Position numbers and translations under genes: made by a program. A DNA stretch of 64,000 bases from Allobosea sp. CRIB-10. GTDB lineage: Bacteria; Pseudomonadota; Alphaproteobacteria; Rhizobiales; Beijerinckiaceae. Each line of letters starts with the position of its first letter. Position 1 is the stretch's first letter. The notes under the pieces are model-generated. The model saw nothing but the letters and a program-made list of their open reading frames with translations, made no database searches and was not told the DNA's origin. This document shows positions 1 through 9,234 of this stretch, one piece after another. The stretch is taken from assembly GCF_900112185.1 (NCBI RefSeq), contig NZ_FOKP01000008.1, forward strand, positions 1-64,000, in the 5' to 3' direction.

Positions 1-89
1 TCGTCATTCAACCAAAACAAGCGGCTCATGGAACTTACCTCTCCCATGACCTGCTTGAATCACAAACTGGCCGTTGAGTTTAGACCCTA

Positions 90-190
90 GAGCATGTCCG
101 CGTTTCTCCGAGTCGCGAAAATGCTCCAGCTTCTTGTTTTATCGCATTTTCTTCACGCGAACCGGTGCCCACTTCGCTCGAAAATGCTCG
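90..190. repeat. rhizobial-type palindromic intergenic repeats
   Basis: Two adjacent imperfect palindromes lie downstream of gyrA. The first runs from GAGCAT at about 90 to AAAATGCTC at about 126. The second contains CGCATTTT near 144 and ends with GAAAATGCTC near 189, with an ACCGGTGCCCACTTCG centre. This wording is familiar from short intergenic palindromes scattered through Hyphomicrobiales genomes. No protein is encoded. Only these two copies were noticed in the window, so the repeat nature rests on recall of the family rather than on copies here. Confidence 0.55.
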
Positions 191-204
191 AGCCGGAGCC
201 TCCG

Positions 205-242
205 CCAGCCTGAGATGCTCGGGTCAAGCCCGAGCCTGACGC
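205..242. repeat. hairpin repeat fragment downstream of gyrA
   Basis: GCTCGGG at 217-223 pairs with CCCGAGC at 229-235 around a five-base loop. The surrounding wording resembles the right end of the 94-bp repeats at 10955 and 62861, so it looks like a truncated relative. It lies 34 bases or more beyond the gyrA stop and could stall transcription, but no T-run follows on the gyrA strand. Confidence 0.4.
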
Positions 243-275
243 CGGCTGCCGAGCTGGAGCCAACAGCGGCGAGGC

Positions 276-3062
276 TCACGCCTCCCCGGCCGTTTCCTCG
301 CCCTCGCCGGCCTCGCCCTCGTCCTCGGACTCCTCGCCGATCCGCTCGACCGAGACGACCTTCTCGCCATCGGCCGTATTGAACACGGTGACGCCCTGGG
401 TCGAGCGCCCGGCGATGCGGATGCGGTTGTTCGGGCCGGCATCGACCGGCACGCGGATCACCTGCCCGCCATCGGTGACGAGCATGATCTGCTCCTTCTC
501 CTCGGCCGGGAAGGAGGCGACGAGCTTGCCGTTGCGCTCGTTGACGACCATGGCGACGATGCCCTTGCCGCCGCGCCCGGTGACCCGGTACTCGAAGGAC
601 GACGAGCGCTTGCCGTAGCCGTTCTCCGAGATCGTCAGGATGAACTGCTCGGCAGCGCCCATCTCGGCGTATTTCTCCTGACCGAGCTCGATGTCGCTGC
701 CGGCCTCCTCGGCATCGCCGTTCGCGGGCATCTCCCCGGCCTCCTCGCCCTCGCCGGTCAGTGCCTTGCGGGCGGCGGCGGCGCGCTTGAGATAGGCGGC
801 GCGCTCATCCGGCGTCGCGTCGAGATGGTGCAGGATCGCGAGCGAGATCACCTCGTCGCCCTCGGCGAGGTTGATGCCGCGCACGCCGGTCGAGTCGCGG
901 CCCTTAAAGACGCGCACCTCCGGCACGGCGAAACGGATGCACTGGCCGCCGGCGGTGGTCAGCAGCACGTCGTCATGCTCGGAGCAGATCTGCACGTCGA
1001 CGATGGAATCACCCTCGTCGAGCTTCATCGCGATCTTGCCGTTGCGATTGACCTGGACGAAGTCGGAGAGCTTGTTGCGCCGGACATTGCCACTCTTGGT
1101 GGCGAACATCACGTCGAGCCGGCTCCAGCTCTCCTCGTCCTCCGGCAGCGGCATCACGGTGGTGATGCGCTCGTCCTTGTCCAGCGGCAGCATGTTGTTG
1201 AGGAACTTGCCGCGCGCATTCGGCGCCGAGAGCGGCAGCCGCCAGACCTTCTCCTTGTAGGCCTGGCCCAGCGAGGAGAAGAAAATGATCGGCGTATGCG
1301 TGTCGGCGACGAAGAGCCGGGTGACGAAATCCTCGTCGCGGGTCGACATGCCCGAGCGACCCTTGCCGCCGCGCTTCTGCGAGCGATAGGTCGAGAGCGG
1401 CACGCGCTTGATGTAGCCGGCATGGGAGACGGTGACGACCATGTCCTCGCGGGCGATCAGGTCCTCGTCGTCTAGATCAGAGCCCCAATCGTGGATCTCG
1501 GTGCGGCGCGGCGTGGCGAAGGCGGTCTTCACCTCCAGGAGCTCGGTCTTGACGATCTCCTGGATGCGCACGCGCGAACGCAGGATGTCGAGATAGTTGG
1601 CGATCTCCTTGGCAAGCTTTTCCAGCTCGTCGCCGATCTCGTCGCGGCCGAGAGCTGTGAGGCGCGACAGGCGCAACTCAAGGATCGCCTTGGCCTGGGC
1701 ATCGGAGAGCCGATAGGTGCCGTCGGCGTTCATCGGATGGCGCGGATCGTCGACCAGCGCGATCAGCGGCGCGATGTCCTCGGCCGGCCAGTCGCGCGCC
1801 ATCAAGGCTTCATGCGCGGCCGACGGCGTCGGCGCGGTGCGGATCAGCCGGATGACCTCGTCGATATTGGCGACGGCGGTGGCAAGGCCGCACAGGACAT
1901 GGGCGCGCTCGCGCGCCTTGTTGAGCAGATAGCGCGTGCGCCGCGAGACCACTTCCTCACGGAACTCGACGAAGGCCGAGATGAAGTCCTTGAGGTTCAG
2001 CACCTCCGGGCGCCCGCCGGTCAGCGCCACCATGTTGGCGCCGAACGAGGTCTGCAGCGGGGTAAAGCGGTAGAGCTGGTTCAGCACCACATCGGCGACG
2101 GCGTCGCGCTTGATCTCGATGACGACGCGCACACCTTCGCGGTTCGATTCGTCGCGCAGGTCGGAGATGCCCTCGATCCGCTTCTCGCGGACGAGATCGG
2201 CGATCTTTTCGACCATGGTGGCCTTGTTCACCTGATAGGGAACCTCGGTGACGATGATCGCCTCGCGCTCCTTGCGCAGCTCCTCGATATGCGTCTTGGC
2301 CCGCATCACGATCGAGCCGCGGCCGGTGTGATAGGCCGAATGGATGCCGCTGCGGCCCATGATCTGGGCGCCGGTCGGGAAATCCGGGCCGGGCACGATC
2401 GCGATCAGGTCGTCGATCGAAAGCTCGGGATCGTCGATCAGCGCGATACAGGCGTCGATCACCTCGCCGAGATTGTGCGGCGGGATATTGGTCGCCATGC
2501 CGACCGCGATGCCGCCGGCGCCGTTGACCAGAAGATTTGGATAACGCGCCGGCAGGACCGTCGGCTCGTGTTCCTTGCCGTCATAGTTCGGCTGGAAGTT
2601 GACCGTGTCGAGGTCGAGATCCTCGAGCAGCGGCATCGCCGCCTTGTCGAGGCGCGCCTCGGTGTAGCGATCGGCCGCCGGGCTGTCGCCGTCCATCGAG
2701 CCGAAATTGCCCTGGCCGTCGATCAAAGGCAGACGCAGCGAGAAGTCCTGCGCCATGCGCACCAGCGCGTCATAGACCGCGAGATTGCCGTGCGGGTGGT
2801 ATTTACCCATCGTGTCGCCGACGATGCGGGCGCATTTCGTATAAGGCCGGTCGGGCAGGTTCTTGTTCTCGTGCATCGAGAACAGGATGCGCCGGTGCAC
2901 GGGCTTGAGGCCGTCGCGGACGTCAGGCAGAGCGCGGCTCACGATCACGCTCATGGCGTAGTCGAGATAGCTCTTCTTCATCTCGTCGGTGATCGCGATC
3001 GGCTTGATGTCGCCGCCCGGCTGCGGGCCGTCGTCGCGCTTGTCGTCGTTGTCTTCGCTCAA
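276..3062 (-). CDS. gyrA: DNA gyrase subunit A
   Basis: Catalytic subunit of gyrase, which introduces negative supercoils as an A2B2 complex with GyrB. The 928 residues carry the usual order: winged-helix/tower breakage-reunion domain (about 25-520) with catalytic Tyr133 in the [10 protein letters not shown] stretch, then a beta-pinwheel C-terminal domain. The GyrA box reads [10 protein letters not shown], which separates it from ParC. A charged, Ala/Glu-rich insertion sits inside the pinwheel, as in many alphaproteobacteria, and the tail is acidic. The first codon of the frame is TTG (3060-3062). No in-frame ATG occurs until the conserved [14 protein letters not shown] block, so the TTG start is accepted. 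The quinolone-determining region reads [10 protein letters not shown], with Asn93-Leu94 where E. coli has Asp82-Ser83. It appears to be transcribed alone from the 234-base gap upstream. Confidence 0.98.
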   Translation of the reverse strand: MSEDNDDKRDDGPQPGGDIKPIAITDEMKKSYLDYAMSVIVSRALPDVRDGLKPVHRRILFSMHENKNLPDRPYTKCARIVGDTMGKYHPHGNLAVYDALVRMAQDFSLRLPLIDGQGNFGSMDGDSPAADRYTEARLDKAAMPLLEDLDLDTVNFQPNYDGKEHEPTVLPARYPNLLVNGAGGIAVGMATNIPPHNLGEVIDACIALIDDPELSIDDLIAIVPGPDFPTGAQIMGRSGIHSAYHTGRGSIVMRAKTHIEELRKEREAIIVTEVPYQVNKATMVEKIADLVREKRIEGISDLRDESNREGVRVVIEIKRDAVADVVLNQLYRFTPLQTSFGANMVALTGGRPEVLNLKDFISAFVEFREEVVSRRTRYLLNKARERAHVLCGLATAVANIDEVIRLIRTAPTPSAAHEALMARDWPAEDIAPLIALVDDPRHPMNADGTYRLSDAQAKAILELRLSRLTALGRDEIGDELEKLAKEIANYLDILRSRVRIQEIVKTELLEVKTAFATPRRTEIHDWGSDLDDEDLIAREDMVVTVSHAGYIKRVPLSTYRSQKRGGKGRSGMSTRDEDFVTRLFVADTHTPIIFFSSLGQAYKEKVWRLPLSAPNARGKFLNNMLPLDKDERITTVMPLPEDEESWSRLDVMFATKSGNVRRNKLSDFVQVNRNGKIAMKLDEGDSIVDVQICSEHDDVLLTTAGGQCIRFAVPEVRVFKGRDSTGVRGINLAEGDEVISLAILHHLDATPDERAAYLKRAAAARKALTGEGEEAGEMPANGDAEEAGSDIELGQEKYAEMGAAEQFILTISENGYGKRSSSFEYRVTGRGGKGIVAMVVNERNGKLVASFPAEEKEQIMLVTDGGQVIRVPVDAGPNNRIRIAGRSTQGVTVFNTADGEKVVSVERIGEESEDEGEAGEGEETAGEA

Positions 3063-3296
3063 GGGAAAAAGTCCCGTTTACCGCTGGTTTTTCAACGCTC
3101 TGGCTACCCGATTCCGGCGAGCGAAGCCAGCGAAACGCGATTCTATTCAGAGAAAATAAAACCGTTTCATTGCAGCGGGTTAAAGGACGTTTTTGATTCG
3201 CTTTCGCGCCTCTTCCGCAATCTCGCCACGTTTGACACTGGAAGGACGCACAGCGCCCTCCCAACATCACCCTTCCCGCGCCGCCAAGTCGCCAGG

Positions 3297-4280
3297 CTAT
3301 TCGATCGTGATCTTGGCCTCGCGCGCGATCTTGCCGAACTTCTCGTACTCGGATGCCGTCAGCGCCGCGAGCTCTGCCGCACTCGATGCCTTCGGGTTGA
3401 AGCCGGCCTGGGACAGCTTGTCCTTGACCTCCGGCGCTCCCAAGGCCTCGACGAAGGCCGCGTTGAGCGCCTCGACGATCGCCGGCGGCAGGCCGCCCGG
3501 CCCGTAGACGCCGAACCAGGGCTCGACCGCATAGCCCGGCAAGCCGGCCTCCGCGATCGTCGGCACATCTGGCAGCGCCGGCGAGCGCGTCGCGCTCGCG
3601 ACCGCCAGAGCGGTGAGCTTGCCGGCCTGGATATGCGGCAGCGAGGCCGGGAGATTGTCGAACATTGCGCCGAGATGCCCGCCGAGGAGATCGTTGATGC
3701 CGGGCGCGCTGCCGCGATAGGCGACATGGGTCAGTTGCGTGCCGGTCATCTGCCCGAACAGCACCGCCGCCAGATGCATCGAGGTGCCGTTGCCGGCCGT
3801 GCCGTACTGCAAGCCGGGCTCGGCCTTCGCTCGGGCAATGAATTCGGCGACGGTCTTCACCGGCAGCTTCGGCCCGACCTCGAGCACGATCGTCGAGGTG
3901 CCGAGCAGGCTGATCGCGGTGAAATCCTTGCGCGGGTCGAACGGGACGCTCTTGTAGATGTGCGGATTGAGCGCATTGGTCGAGATCGCACCGAAGCCGA
4001 TGGTGTAGCCGTCGGGCGCCGCCTTCGCGACCGCGTCCATGCCGATATTGCCGCCGGCGCCGGGCCGGCTCTCGATCACGACCGGCTGGCCGAGGCGCGC
4101 GCCTACCTTCTCGCCGACGACACGGGCGACCAGATCGGTGGTACCACCGGCGACATAGGGCACGATGAAGCGGATCGGCTTGCCGGGATAGGCCTGCGCC
4201 TGCGCCCGGCCGGCAATGGCGATCAGCGGAGCCGCTGCAAGGGCGGCGGCGAGCTGGCGGCGGGACAAGGCATGGTCCAT
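3297..4280 (-). CDS. Bug/TctC-family tripartite tricarboxylate transporter substrate-binding receptor
   Basis: Periplasmic solute receptor of the tripartite tricarboxylate transporter family, expected to bind a small organic acid. The 327-residue product starts at ATG 4280, with GGAG about ten bases upstream. An N-terminal twin-arginine-like/Sec leader (LSRRQLAAALAAAPLIAIAG, cleavage after AQAQA) is followed by the signature YPGKPIRFIVPYVAGG and the Bug fold to the end. A longer reading from 4397 adds 39 residues that would spoil the leader, so it is rejected. No TctA or TctB membrane subunit is nearby, so this is an orphan receptor as is common in this expanded family. The ligand cannot be told from sequence. 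Confidence 0.93.
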   Translation of the reverse strand: MDHALSRRQLAAALAAAPLIAIAGRAQAQAYPGKPIRFIVPYVAGGTTDLVARVVGEKVGARLGQPVVIESRPGAGGNIGMDAVAKAAPDGYTIGFGAISTNALNPHIYKSVPFDPRKDFTAISLLGTSTIVLEVGPKLPVKTVAEFIARAKAEPGLQYGTAGNGTSMHLAAVLFGQMTGTQLTHVAYRGSAPGINDLLGGHLGAMFDNLPASLPHIQAGKLTALAVASATRSPALPDVPTIAEAGLPGYAVEPWFGVYGPGGLPPAIVEALNAAFVEALGAPEVKDKLSQAGFNPKASSAAELAALTASEYEKFGKIAREAKITIE

Positions 4281-4540
4281 CTCGATACTCCGGCTTGGCG
4301 GCCCGCGGCCGCGCGGGTCGGATGCTGGCGAATCCCGGTGCGTAGCGCAACTGACAGCTGGGAGGCTGGACGAGGAACGGGCTGCCTCAGCGACCATTCG
4401 CTCTTATCGGGCTGGACAACCCCCGCCAGCGGTGCAAACCCGGGTTTCCATCGCGACGCGTTGGGCTCTACGATGGAATCAGGCGCCCGCCGACACGGCA
4501 AGGGCGCGGCAAGAGCAGCGCAATAAGCTCGGAGCGAGAC

Positions 4541-5173
4541 ATGTTCGCCGAATATCTCTCCTCCGCCCTCGTCACGCTGCTGGTGACCCTCGACCCGCCC
4601 GGGCTGGCGCCGATCTTCCTGTCGCTGACGCGCGGCATGTCGGCGAGCGAGCGGCGGCAGGTCGCGGTCCGCGCCTGCATCATCGCCTTCTGCATCATGG
4701 CCTTCTTCGGCCTCGCGGGAGACATCGTGCTGAAGGCGCTCGGCGTCTCGCTGCCGGCCTTCCGCATCGCCGGCGGCTTGCTGCTGTTCTGGATCTCGTT
4801 CGAAATGGTGTTCGAGCGCCGCAACGACCGCAAGCAGGCGACGGCCGACACCGCCATCACCAAGGACCATATCCGCAACGTCGCCGCCTTCCCGCTGGCG
4901 ATCCCGCTGATGGCCGGCCCCGGCGCCCTGACCGCGATGATGCTGCTCGCCGGCCGCGCCAACGGCGACATCGCCATGCTGTCCTCGCTCGCGGCGATCT
5001 GCGGGCTGGTGATCCTCTCCTGCCTCGTCGTTTTCTTCCTGGCGGTGCCGATCGCGCGCCTGCTCGGCGTCACCGGCAATGTCGTGCTGACCCGCCTGCT
5101 CGGCGTCATCCTCGCCGCGCTGGCGGTGCAGTTCGTCATCGACGGCATCAGGGCGGTGATCCGGAGCGGCTGA
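4541..5173 (+). CDS. MarC family integral membrane protein (NAAT-type transporter)
   Basis: A 210-residue polytopic inner-membrane protein with about six hydrophobic helices. The first helix carries the family feature LVTLDPPGLAPIFLSLT (the DPPG motif near residue 20). A central cytoplasmic loop contains RRNDRKQATADTAIT, and the second half begins with FPLAIPLMAGPGALTAMM, which repeats the first-half architecture. MarC proteins were once linked to multiple antibiotic resistance, but that role has been withdrawn for E. coli MarC and the substrate is unknown. GGAG lies 8 bases before the ATG. The gene is convergent with the PepSY gene downstream, with GC-rich inverted repeats around the facing stop codons. 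No operon partner. Confidence 0.9.
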   Translation: MFAEYLSSALVTLLVTLDPPGLAPIFLSLTRGMSASERRQVAVRACIIAFCIMAFFGLAGDIVLKALGVSLPAFRIAGGLLLFWISFEMVFERRNDRKQATADTAITKDHIRNVAAFPLAIPLMAGPGALTAMMLLAGRANGDIAMLSSLAAICGLVILSCLVVFFLAVPIARLLGVTGNVVLTRLLGVILAALAVQFVIDGIRAVIRSG

Positions 5174-5196
5174 GCCGCCCCGGATCGAGCCTGGGC

Positions 5197-6582
5197 TCAG
5201 GCCGTTCGCGCCAGCCGCCAGCGGGCGATATCGACGAGCAGGAAGGCCACGAGGCTCATGCCGACCAGCGGCAGCGCCCAGCCCAAGCCCGCGGCAACGA
5301 CGGCCGCAATTGCCCCGCCCGCCCAGCCAAGCCGCAGCCAAGCCTGGACCAGCGTGCGCGGTAGCGAGCCCGGGGCCGGCCGCTGGCGCCACCAGATCCG
5401 GTAGCCGAGCAATGTCGTCACGACGAGCGCGAGGCCGAGCCCCGCCATCAGCAATTGGTTCGGCCAGCCGAACAGGATGCCCATATGGGCGTCGATGCCC
5501 CAGCGGATCAGCTTGGCGATCAGCGGGAAGGTCTCGAAATCGGCGCGGCTGACCACCGAGAGGTTGCGCGGATCGAGCGCGATCGTGTCGACCTGCGTCG
5601 GCCAGCTCCGGTCGTATTCCCGCACCAGCCAGCCCTGGCCCTCAGCCCGGGGCGGGCGTATCTCGACATGCGGGGAATCGATCCCGGCCGACTTCGCAGC
5701 GCCGAGCACGGCGTCGAGCTGCTGGACGCTACCAGGGGCCGCTGCTCCCACCGTCTGACCATGGTCGCCATGATGGGCATGCTCATTCACGGCAGGCGCG
5801 GCGCCGAGCTTGAGCGAGACCGAGGGCGTGACCCAGCCGAGATTGGCCCGCAACGCATCGATCCGGTCGCCGGCGTATTTCGACCAGGTCAGTCCGGTGA
5901 CCGACAGGAAGACGAGGCCGAGCGAAAGCGTCAGCCCGATCAGCCCGTGCCAACGCCGGTCCCGCAACGCCGGATTGGCGCGCGCCCGCTCGGCGGCCTT
6001 GGGGTTGCGTCGCCAGAACCACATCAGCACCCCGCCGAGCACTACCGCCCAGAGCCAGGACGCAGCAAGCTCACTGTAATTGCGGCCGAACTCGCCGAGC
6101 AGCAGATTGCGGTGAAGATAATCGAGCTGCGTCCGGAACGGCAGGATCCCGCTGGTGCCATAGACGACGAGATCGCCCTTGATCGCCAGCGAGACCGAAT
6201 CGACGAAGATCGCCCGGCTCTCGGACTCGCCGAGGCCAGCTTGAGCGAACATCACGCGCGTGGTCCGGCCTGCGGCTGGCGCGGGGCGGATGGCGAAGAA
6301 GCGCGGCCCGTCGCCGATATGCTTGCGGGCAGCCTCGGCCTGGGCGGCGAGCGAGGCGGGCTCGCCCGTCGTCGTTGCCGTCAATTGCTCGCGATAGATC
6401 AGGCTCTCGATCTGCGGCGTCAGCACATAGAGCGTGCCGGTCAGCGCCGCGATCAGGATGAACGGGCCGACGAACAGCCCGGCATAGAAGTGCAGCCTTG
6501 CGATGAAGGCCTTGAGTTCGGACGATACGAAAAAGGCGCGGCCGGCATCGGCGCGCGTAGTTATATCCGCGTGAGCGGTCAT
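5197..6582 (-). CDS. PepSY-associated transmembrane protein (iron-regulated membrane protein type)
   Basis: A 461-residue inner-membrane protein of the PepSY-associated TM-helix family, whose members are often found with siderophore receptors and implicated in reducing or handling metal at the membrane. Four helices are visible: FYAGLFVGPFILIAALTGTL near residue 35, LAASWLWAVVLGGVLMWFW near 180, LIGLTLSLGLVFLSVTGLTW near 225 and the QLLMAGLGLALVVTTLLGY pair near the C-terminus. A large periplasmic domain lies between each pair. The loop after helix 3 contains an unusual histidine cluster, NEHAHHGDHG, a plausible metal site. Start at ATG 6582 was chosen because it places the first helix as usual; an upstream ATG at 6651 is possible. 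A DUF2946 gene lies just upstream on the same strand. Confidence 0.85.
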   Translation of the reverse strand: MTAHADITTRADAGRAFFVSSELKAFIARLHFYAGLFVGPFILIAALTGTLYVLTPQIESLIYREQLTATTTGEPASLAAQAEAARKHIGDGPRFFAIRPAPAAGRTTRVMFAQAGLGESESRAIFVDSVSLAIKGDLVVYGTSGILPFRTQLDYLHRNLLLGEFGRNYSELAASWLWAVVLGGVLMWFWRRNPKAAERARANPALRDRRWHGLIGLTLSLGLVFLSVTGLTWSKYAGDRIDALRANLGWVTPSVSLKLGAAPAVNEHAHHGDHGQTVGAAAPGSVQQLDAVLGAAKSAGIDSPHVEIRPPRAEGQGWLVREYDRSWPTQVDTIALDPRNLSVVSRADFETFPLIAKLIRWGIDAHMGILFGWPNQLLMAGLGLALVVTTLLGYRIWWRQRPAPGSLPRTLVQAWLRLGWAGGAIAAVVAAGLGWALPLVGMSLVAFLLVDIARWRLARTA

Positions 6583-6684
6583 GGCTGGATTTCCCGAAAT
6601 GGACCTGCCGAGATGCCGCCGGCGCGCTGAGCTGGCGGGACATTCGGTCATTGCACGGAAAGCGGCCCGAAGGCCGCTGCGGCG

Positions 6685-7092
6685 TCAGGTCCGGACGGGA
6701 GGCCCTCTCGGGCGGGCGGCGAGCCGTTCCTGTCCCGGTAGCGGTCGCCCGGTCAGGTCGTCGAAGCCGACGATCGTGGCGCCGGGCTCGACATCTTCGA
6801 GGAGTGCGAGCCGGTCGGGTGGGGCATAGGCGGCGCCGATCCAGGCGCAGCCGAGCAGGCAGCAGGCCGGCAGATGCGGGGCAGGCTCCTCGCCCGGCAG
6901 CGGGACGCTCTCGGAGCCGGGCGCGCACAGTGTGAGATGCGTAGCGCGATCGAGCAGCGCCGGTGCAAGGCTCTGCCCGGAGACGACCGCGCCGAACAGT
7001 CCCTGCAGCACGAGCACATAGGCCGCGATGATCGCGACCCAGGATCTCGCTCTGATAGACTTGGCTGCGTTCAAGGACAGGCTCCCCCGCAC
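6685..7092 (-). CDS. DUF2946-like exported/membrane protein
   Basis: A 135-residue protein of unknown function. It has one N-terminal hydrophobic segment (WVAIIAAYVLVLQGLFGAVV, residues about 18-37) that is a signal peptide or anchor. After it come a lone Cys in HLTLCAPGS and the cluster LPACCLLGC near residue 80. This layout of a helix followed by spaced His/Cys residues fits the DUF2946 family, whose members often sit beside metal-handling genes. Here it precedes the PepSY membrane protein on the same strand with a gap of about 100 bases, so the two may be co-transcribed. The C-terminal 30 residues are Arg/Pro-rich and low complexity. Family assignment is by pattern only. Confidence 0.6.
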   Translation of the reverse strand: MRGSLSLNAAKSIRARSWVAIIAAYVLVLQGLFGAVVSGQSLAPALLDRATHLTLCAPGSESVPLPGEEPAPHLPACCLLGCAWIGAAYAPPDRLALLEDVEPGATIVGFDDLTGRPLPGQERLAARPRGPPVRT

Positions 7093-7146
7093 CGTCGATA
7101 ACGACGTGCCTGGTCCCTGTCCATCAGCCGAAGCGCCGCAGCGGCT

Positions 7147-7494
7147 TCACGCCTTGACGTAGACCCACGCCTCCTTGCCGGAGGCGAGCTTGACGCTGAT
7201 CCGCTTGTAGTCGGCGACCTCGTAGCGGTCAGCGGCCGCGAGCTCCTCGGCGCTGATGCTGAACACCTTGCCGGGCACGCTGTCGCTGGGATCATCGCTC
7301 GGCGCCACCACTGGGTGGAAGCGCTTTCCACTGGTCCGGATCACCTCGGGATCGGTGATCTCCAGCATGGTCTGGGAAAAGCCCGGCATGGCGTCGTCAT
7401 GGCCGTCGAGCAGACGTCCGAACGACGACAGCTGGACATTCTCCTGCTGCAGCGTGCCGTAGGAGAACAGGAGAATGCTGCGTTCCTCGGCCAT
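7147..7494 (-). CDS. gamma-glutamylcyclotransferase-like (AIG2/GGACT-fold) protein
   Basis: A small 115-residue protein of the gamma-glutamylcyclotransferase-like fold. The family's glycine-loop motif is present near the start as LFSYGTLQQENVQ. Later acidic and aromatic residues in DRYEVADYKRI match the expected catalytic Glu and substrate-pocket Tyr region, and the strand KEAWVYV ends the barrel as usual. Members release 5-oxoproline from gamma-glutamyl amines or peptides, but many bacterial ones have no known substrate. ATG 7494 is fixed by AGGAG eight bases upstream; longer readings are Arg-rich and spurious. It lies 22 bases downstream of the PfpI-family gene on the same strand and may be co-transcribed with it. 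Confidence 0.85.
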   Translation of the reverse strand: MAEERSILLFSYGTLQQENVQLSSFGRLLDGHDDAMPGFSQTMLEITDPEVIRTSGKRFHPVVAPSDDPSDSVPGKVFSISAEELAAADRYEVADYKRISVKLASGKEAWVYVKA

Positions 7495-7516
7495 GCTGCG
7501 GCTCCTGCCCTGGCGG

Positions 7517-8182
7517 CTAGAGCGCCGCCAGCAGCTTTTCGCGCGCCGCGCGCGAGCCGGCAAGGCGCTGCCTTGCCGCAGCCAGTATCGCCTCCGGCGC
7601 CTCCTGCGGCGTGCCCGCCCGGAAGGGCGGCTGCGGCGCATATTCGAGCGAGAGCTGGATCAGTTGCGCCTCCTCCTCGCCGAGCAGTTCGGCGATCACC
7701 GTCAGCCCGAAATCGATGCCGGAGGTGACGCCGCCGGCGGTGATCAGATTGCCGTCGCGCACGACGCGTCCTTCCGTCGGAATCGCGCCGAACCGCGCCA
7801 GCAGGTCATGCGCGTTCCAGTGGCTGGTCGCGCGCTTGCCCTTCAGCAGACCGGCCATCCCCAGCACCAGTGATCCCGTGCAGACCGAGGTGAGATAGCG
7901 CACCTGCCCCGCCCGCTCGCGCAGGAAAGCGAGGACCCCCTCGTCCTGCAGCAACGGGTTGACCCCGGCCCCGCCCGGCACACAGAGCACATCGAGCGGC
8001 GGGCACTCGGCGAAGGTCGTGGTCGGCGTCAGCGTCAGCCCGGTCGCGGCTTTCAGCGGCGCCGTATCCTTCCAGATCAGATGCACCTGCGCATCCCTCG
8101 CCGAGGCGAAGACCTCATAGGGGCCGGTGAGGTCGAGCTGCTGGACCTGCGGAAAGACAAGAATGCCGAAGCTGAGGGACAT
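7517..8182 (-). CDS. DJ-1/PfpI family protein (isocyanide-hydratase-like)
   Basis: A 221-residue cytoplasmic protein of the class-I glutamine-amidotransferase-like/DJ-1 superfamily. The nucleophile elbow reads TSVCTGSLVLG near residue 100, with an Asp-Leu-Thr-Gly-Pro-Tyr-Glu block near residue 17 that holds the conserved acidic residue. TAGGVTSGIDFGL near residue 150 is typical of the branch containing cyclohexyl-isocyanide hydratase, so a hydratase role is possible but unproven. It is transcribed away from a GlxA-type regulator whose N-terminal domain is its paralogue; the 75 bases between the starts must hold both promoters. The likely reading is a regulator/target or regulator/sensor pair. 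Confidence 0.88.
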   Translation of the reverse strand: MSLSFGILVFPQVQQLDLTGPYEVFASARDAQVHLIWKDTAPLKAATGLTLTPTTTFAECPPLDVLCVPGGAGVNPLLQDEGVLAFLRERAGQVRYLTSVCTGSLVLGMAGLLKGKRATSHWNAHDLLARFGAIPTEGRVVRDGNLITAGGVTSGIDFGLTVIAELLGEEEAQLIQLSLEYAPQPPFRAGTPQEAPEAILAAARQRLAGSRAAREKLLAAL

Positions 8183-8257
8183 GGCGCGGTTCTCCTGATT
8201 GACGATCCAAGCCTAGCGCGCAAAGCTCTGGCCGAACTGCCAAGCACCCCTCGCTTC

Positions 8258-9220
8258 ATGCCAAACATGCGCCGCATCGAGATCCTGACCTTCGCCGGCG
8301 GACAGTTGCTCGACATCGCCGGGCCCTTGCAGGTCTTCGCCACCGCAAACGATCTGGCTCATCTTGCCGGCCGGCCCCTGCCCTATCAGACCGCGGTCGT
8401 CGCCGCGGAAGACCGCGTCGTCACCAGCGCAAGGCTCGAACTCGGCACGGTGCCGCTTCCTGAGCCGGCCACGCCGCTCCACACGCTGGTCGTCGCCGGC
8501 GGCTACGGCGTCAACGCCGCCTGTCGCGATGGGGCGCTGGTCGACTGGGTCCGGCAGCGCGCCGCGGCGGCGCAGCGTGTTGCTTCCGTATGCAGCGGTG
8601 CCTTCCTGCTGGCGTCGGCGGGGCTCCTCGACGGCAAGCGCGCGGTGACGCATTGGGGCCGCTGCGCCGAATTCCGCGCGATGTTCCCGGCGGTGCGGCT
8701 CGAGCCCGACCCGATCTATGTCCGCGACGGCGAGGTCTGGACCTCGGCCGGCGTCACCGCCGGGATCGATCTTGCCCTCGCTTTGGTCGAGACCGATCTC
8801 GGCCGCGAGCCGGCCCTCGCCATCGCCCGCCAGCTCGTCGTCTTCCTCAAGCGCCCCGGCGGCCAGGCCCAGTTCAGCGCCGCGCTCACCCTGCAGGAGA
8901 AGGACGAGCGCTTCGACCGGCTGCATGGCTGGATCGTCGAGAACCTGCGCGGCGATCTCTCGCTGGAGCGGCTGGCCGGAGAGGCCAATATGAGCCTGCG
9001 CAGCTTCGCCCGGCATTATCGCCAGGCGACCGGCCGCACGCCGGCCCGCGCCGTCGAGGAGATCAGGATCGAGACGGCGCGCCGCCTGCTCGAACAAGGC
9101 CTCTCCGTCGCCCAGGCCGGCCGCCGCTGCGGATTCGGCTCGGAGGAAACACTGCGCCGCGCCTTCCTGCGCCGGCTCGGCGCCAGCCCGCAGGCCTATC
9201 GCGACAGGTTCGCGGGGTAG
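8258..9220 (+). CDS. GlxA family transcriptional regulator (DJ-1-like sensor fused to AraC HTH)
   Basis: A 320-residue regulator with two domains. Residues about 5-175 form a DJ-1/PfpI-like domain with the elbow SVCSGAFLLASAGL. Residues about 215-315 form an AraC-type double helix-turn-helix (LSLERLAGEANMSLRSFARH, then GLSVAQAGRRCGFGSEETLR). This matches the GlxA branch of AraC regulators. Start ATG 8258 (MPNMRRIEIL) or ATG 8267 places the first beta strand correctly; an upstream extension to 8081 runs through the divergent PfpI gene and is rejected. The ligand-binding domain keeps the Cys, so it may be redox- or ligand-responsive. Divergent arrangement suggests control of the neighbouring PfpI gene. 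Confidence 0.92.
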   Translation: MPNMRRIEILTFAGGQLLDIAGPLQVFATANDLAHLAGRPLPYQTAVVAAEDRVVTSARLELGTVPLPEPATPLHTLVVAGGYGVNAACRDGALVDWVRQRAAAAQRVASVCSGAFLLASAGLLDGKRAVTHWGRCAEFRAMFPAVRLEPDPIYVRDGEVWTSAGVTAGIDLALALVETDLGREPALAIARQLVVFLKRPGGQAQFSAALTLQEKDERFDRLHGWIVENLRGDLSLERLAGEANMSLRSFARHYRQATGRTPARAVEEIRIETARRLLEQGLSVAQAGRRCGFGSEETLRRAFLRRLGASPQAYRDRFAG

Positions 9221-9234
9221 CGGACTGTCTGCCT

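Noticed and set aside
1491..4526. A 1011-codon plus-strand frame opposite gyrA and the Bug receptor gene
   Set aside because: It runs across two well-supported minus-strand genes and their promoter gap, with shadow composition throughout.
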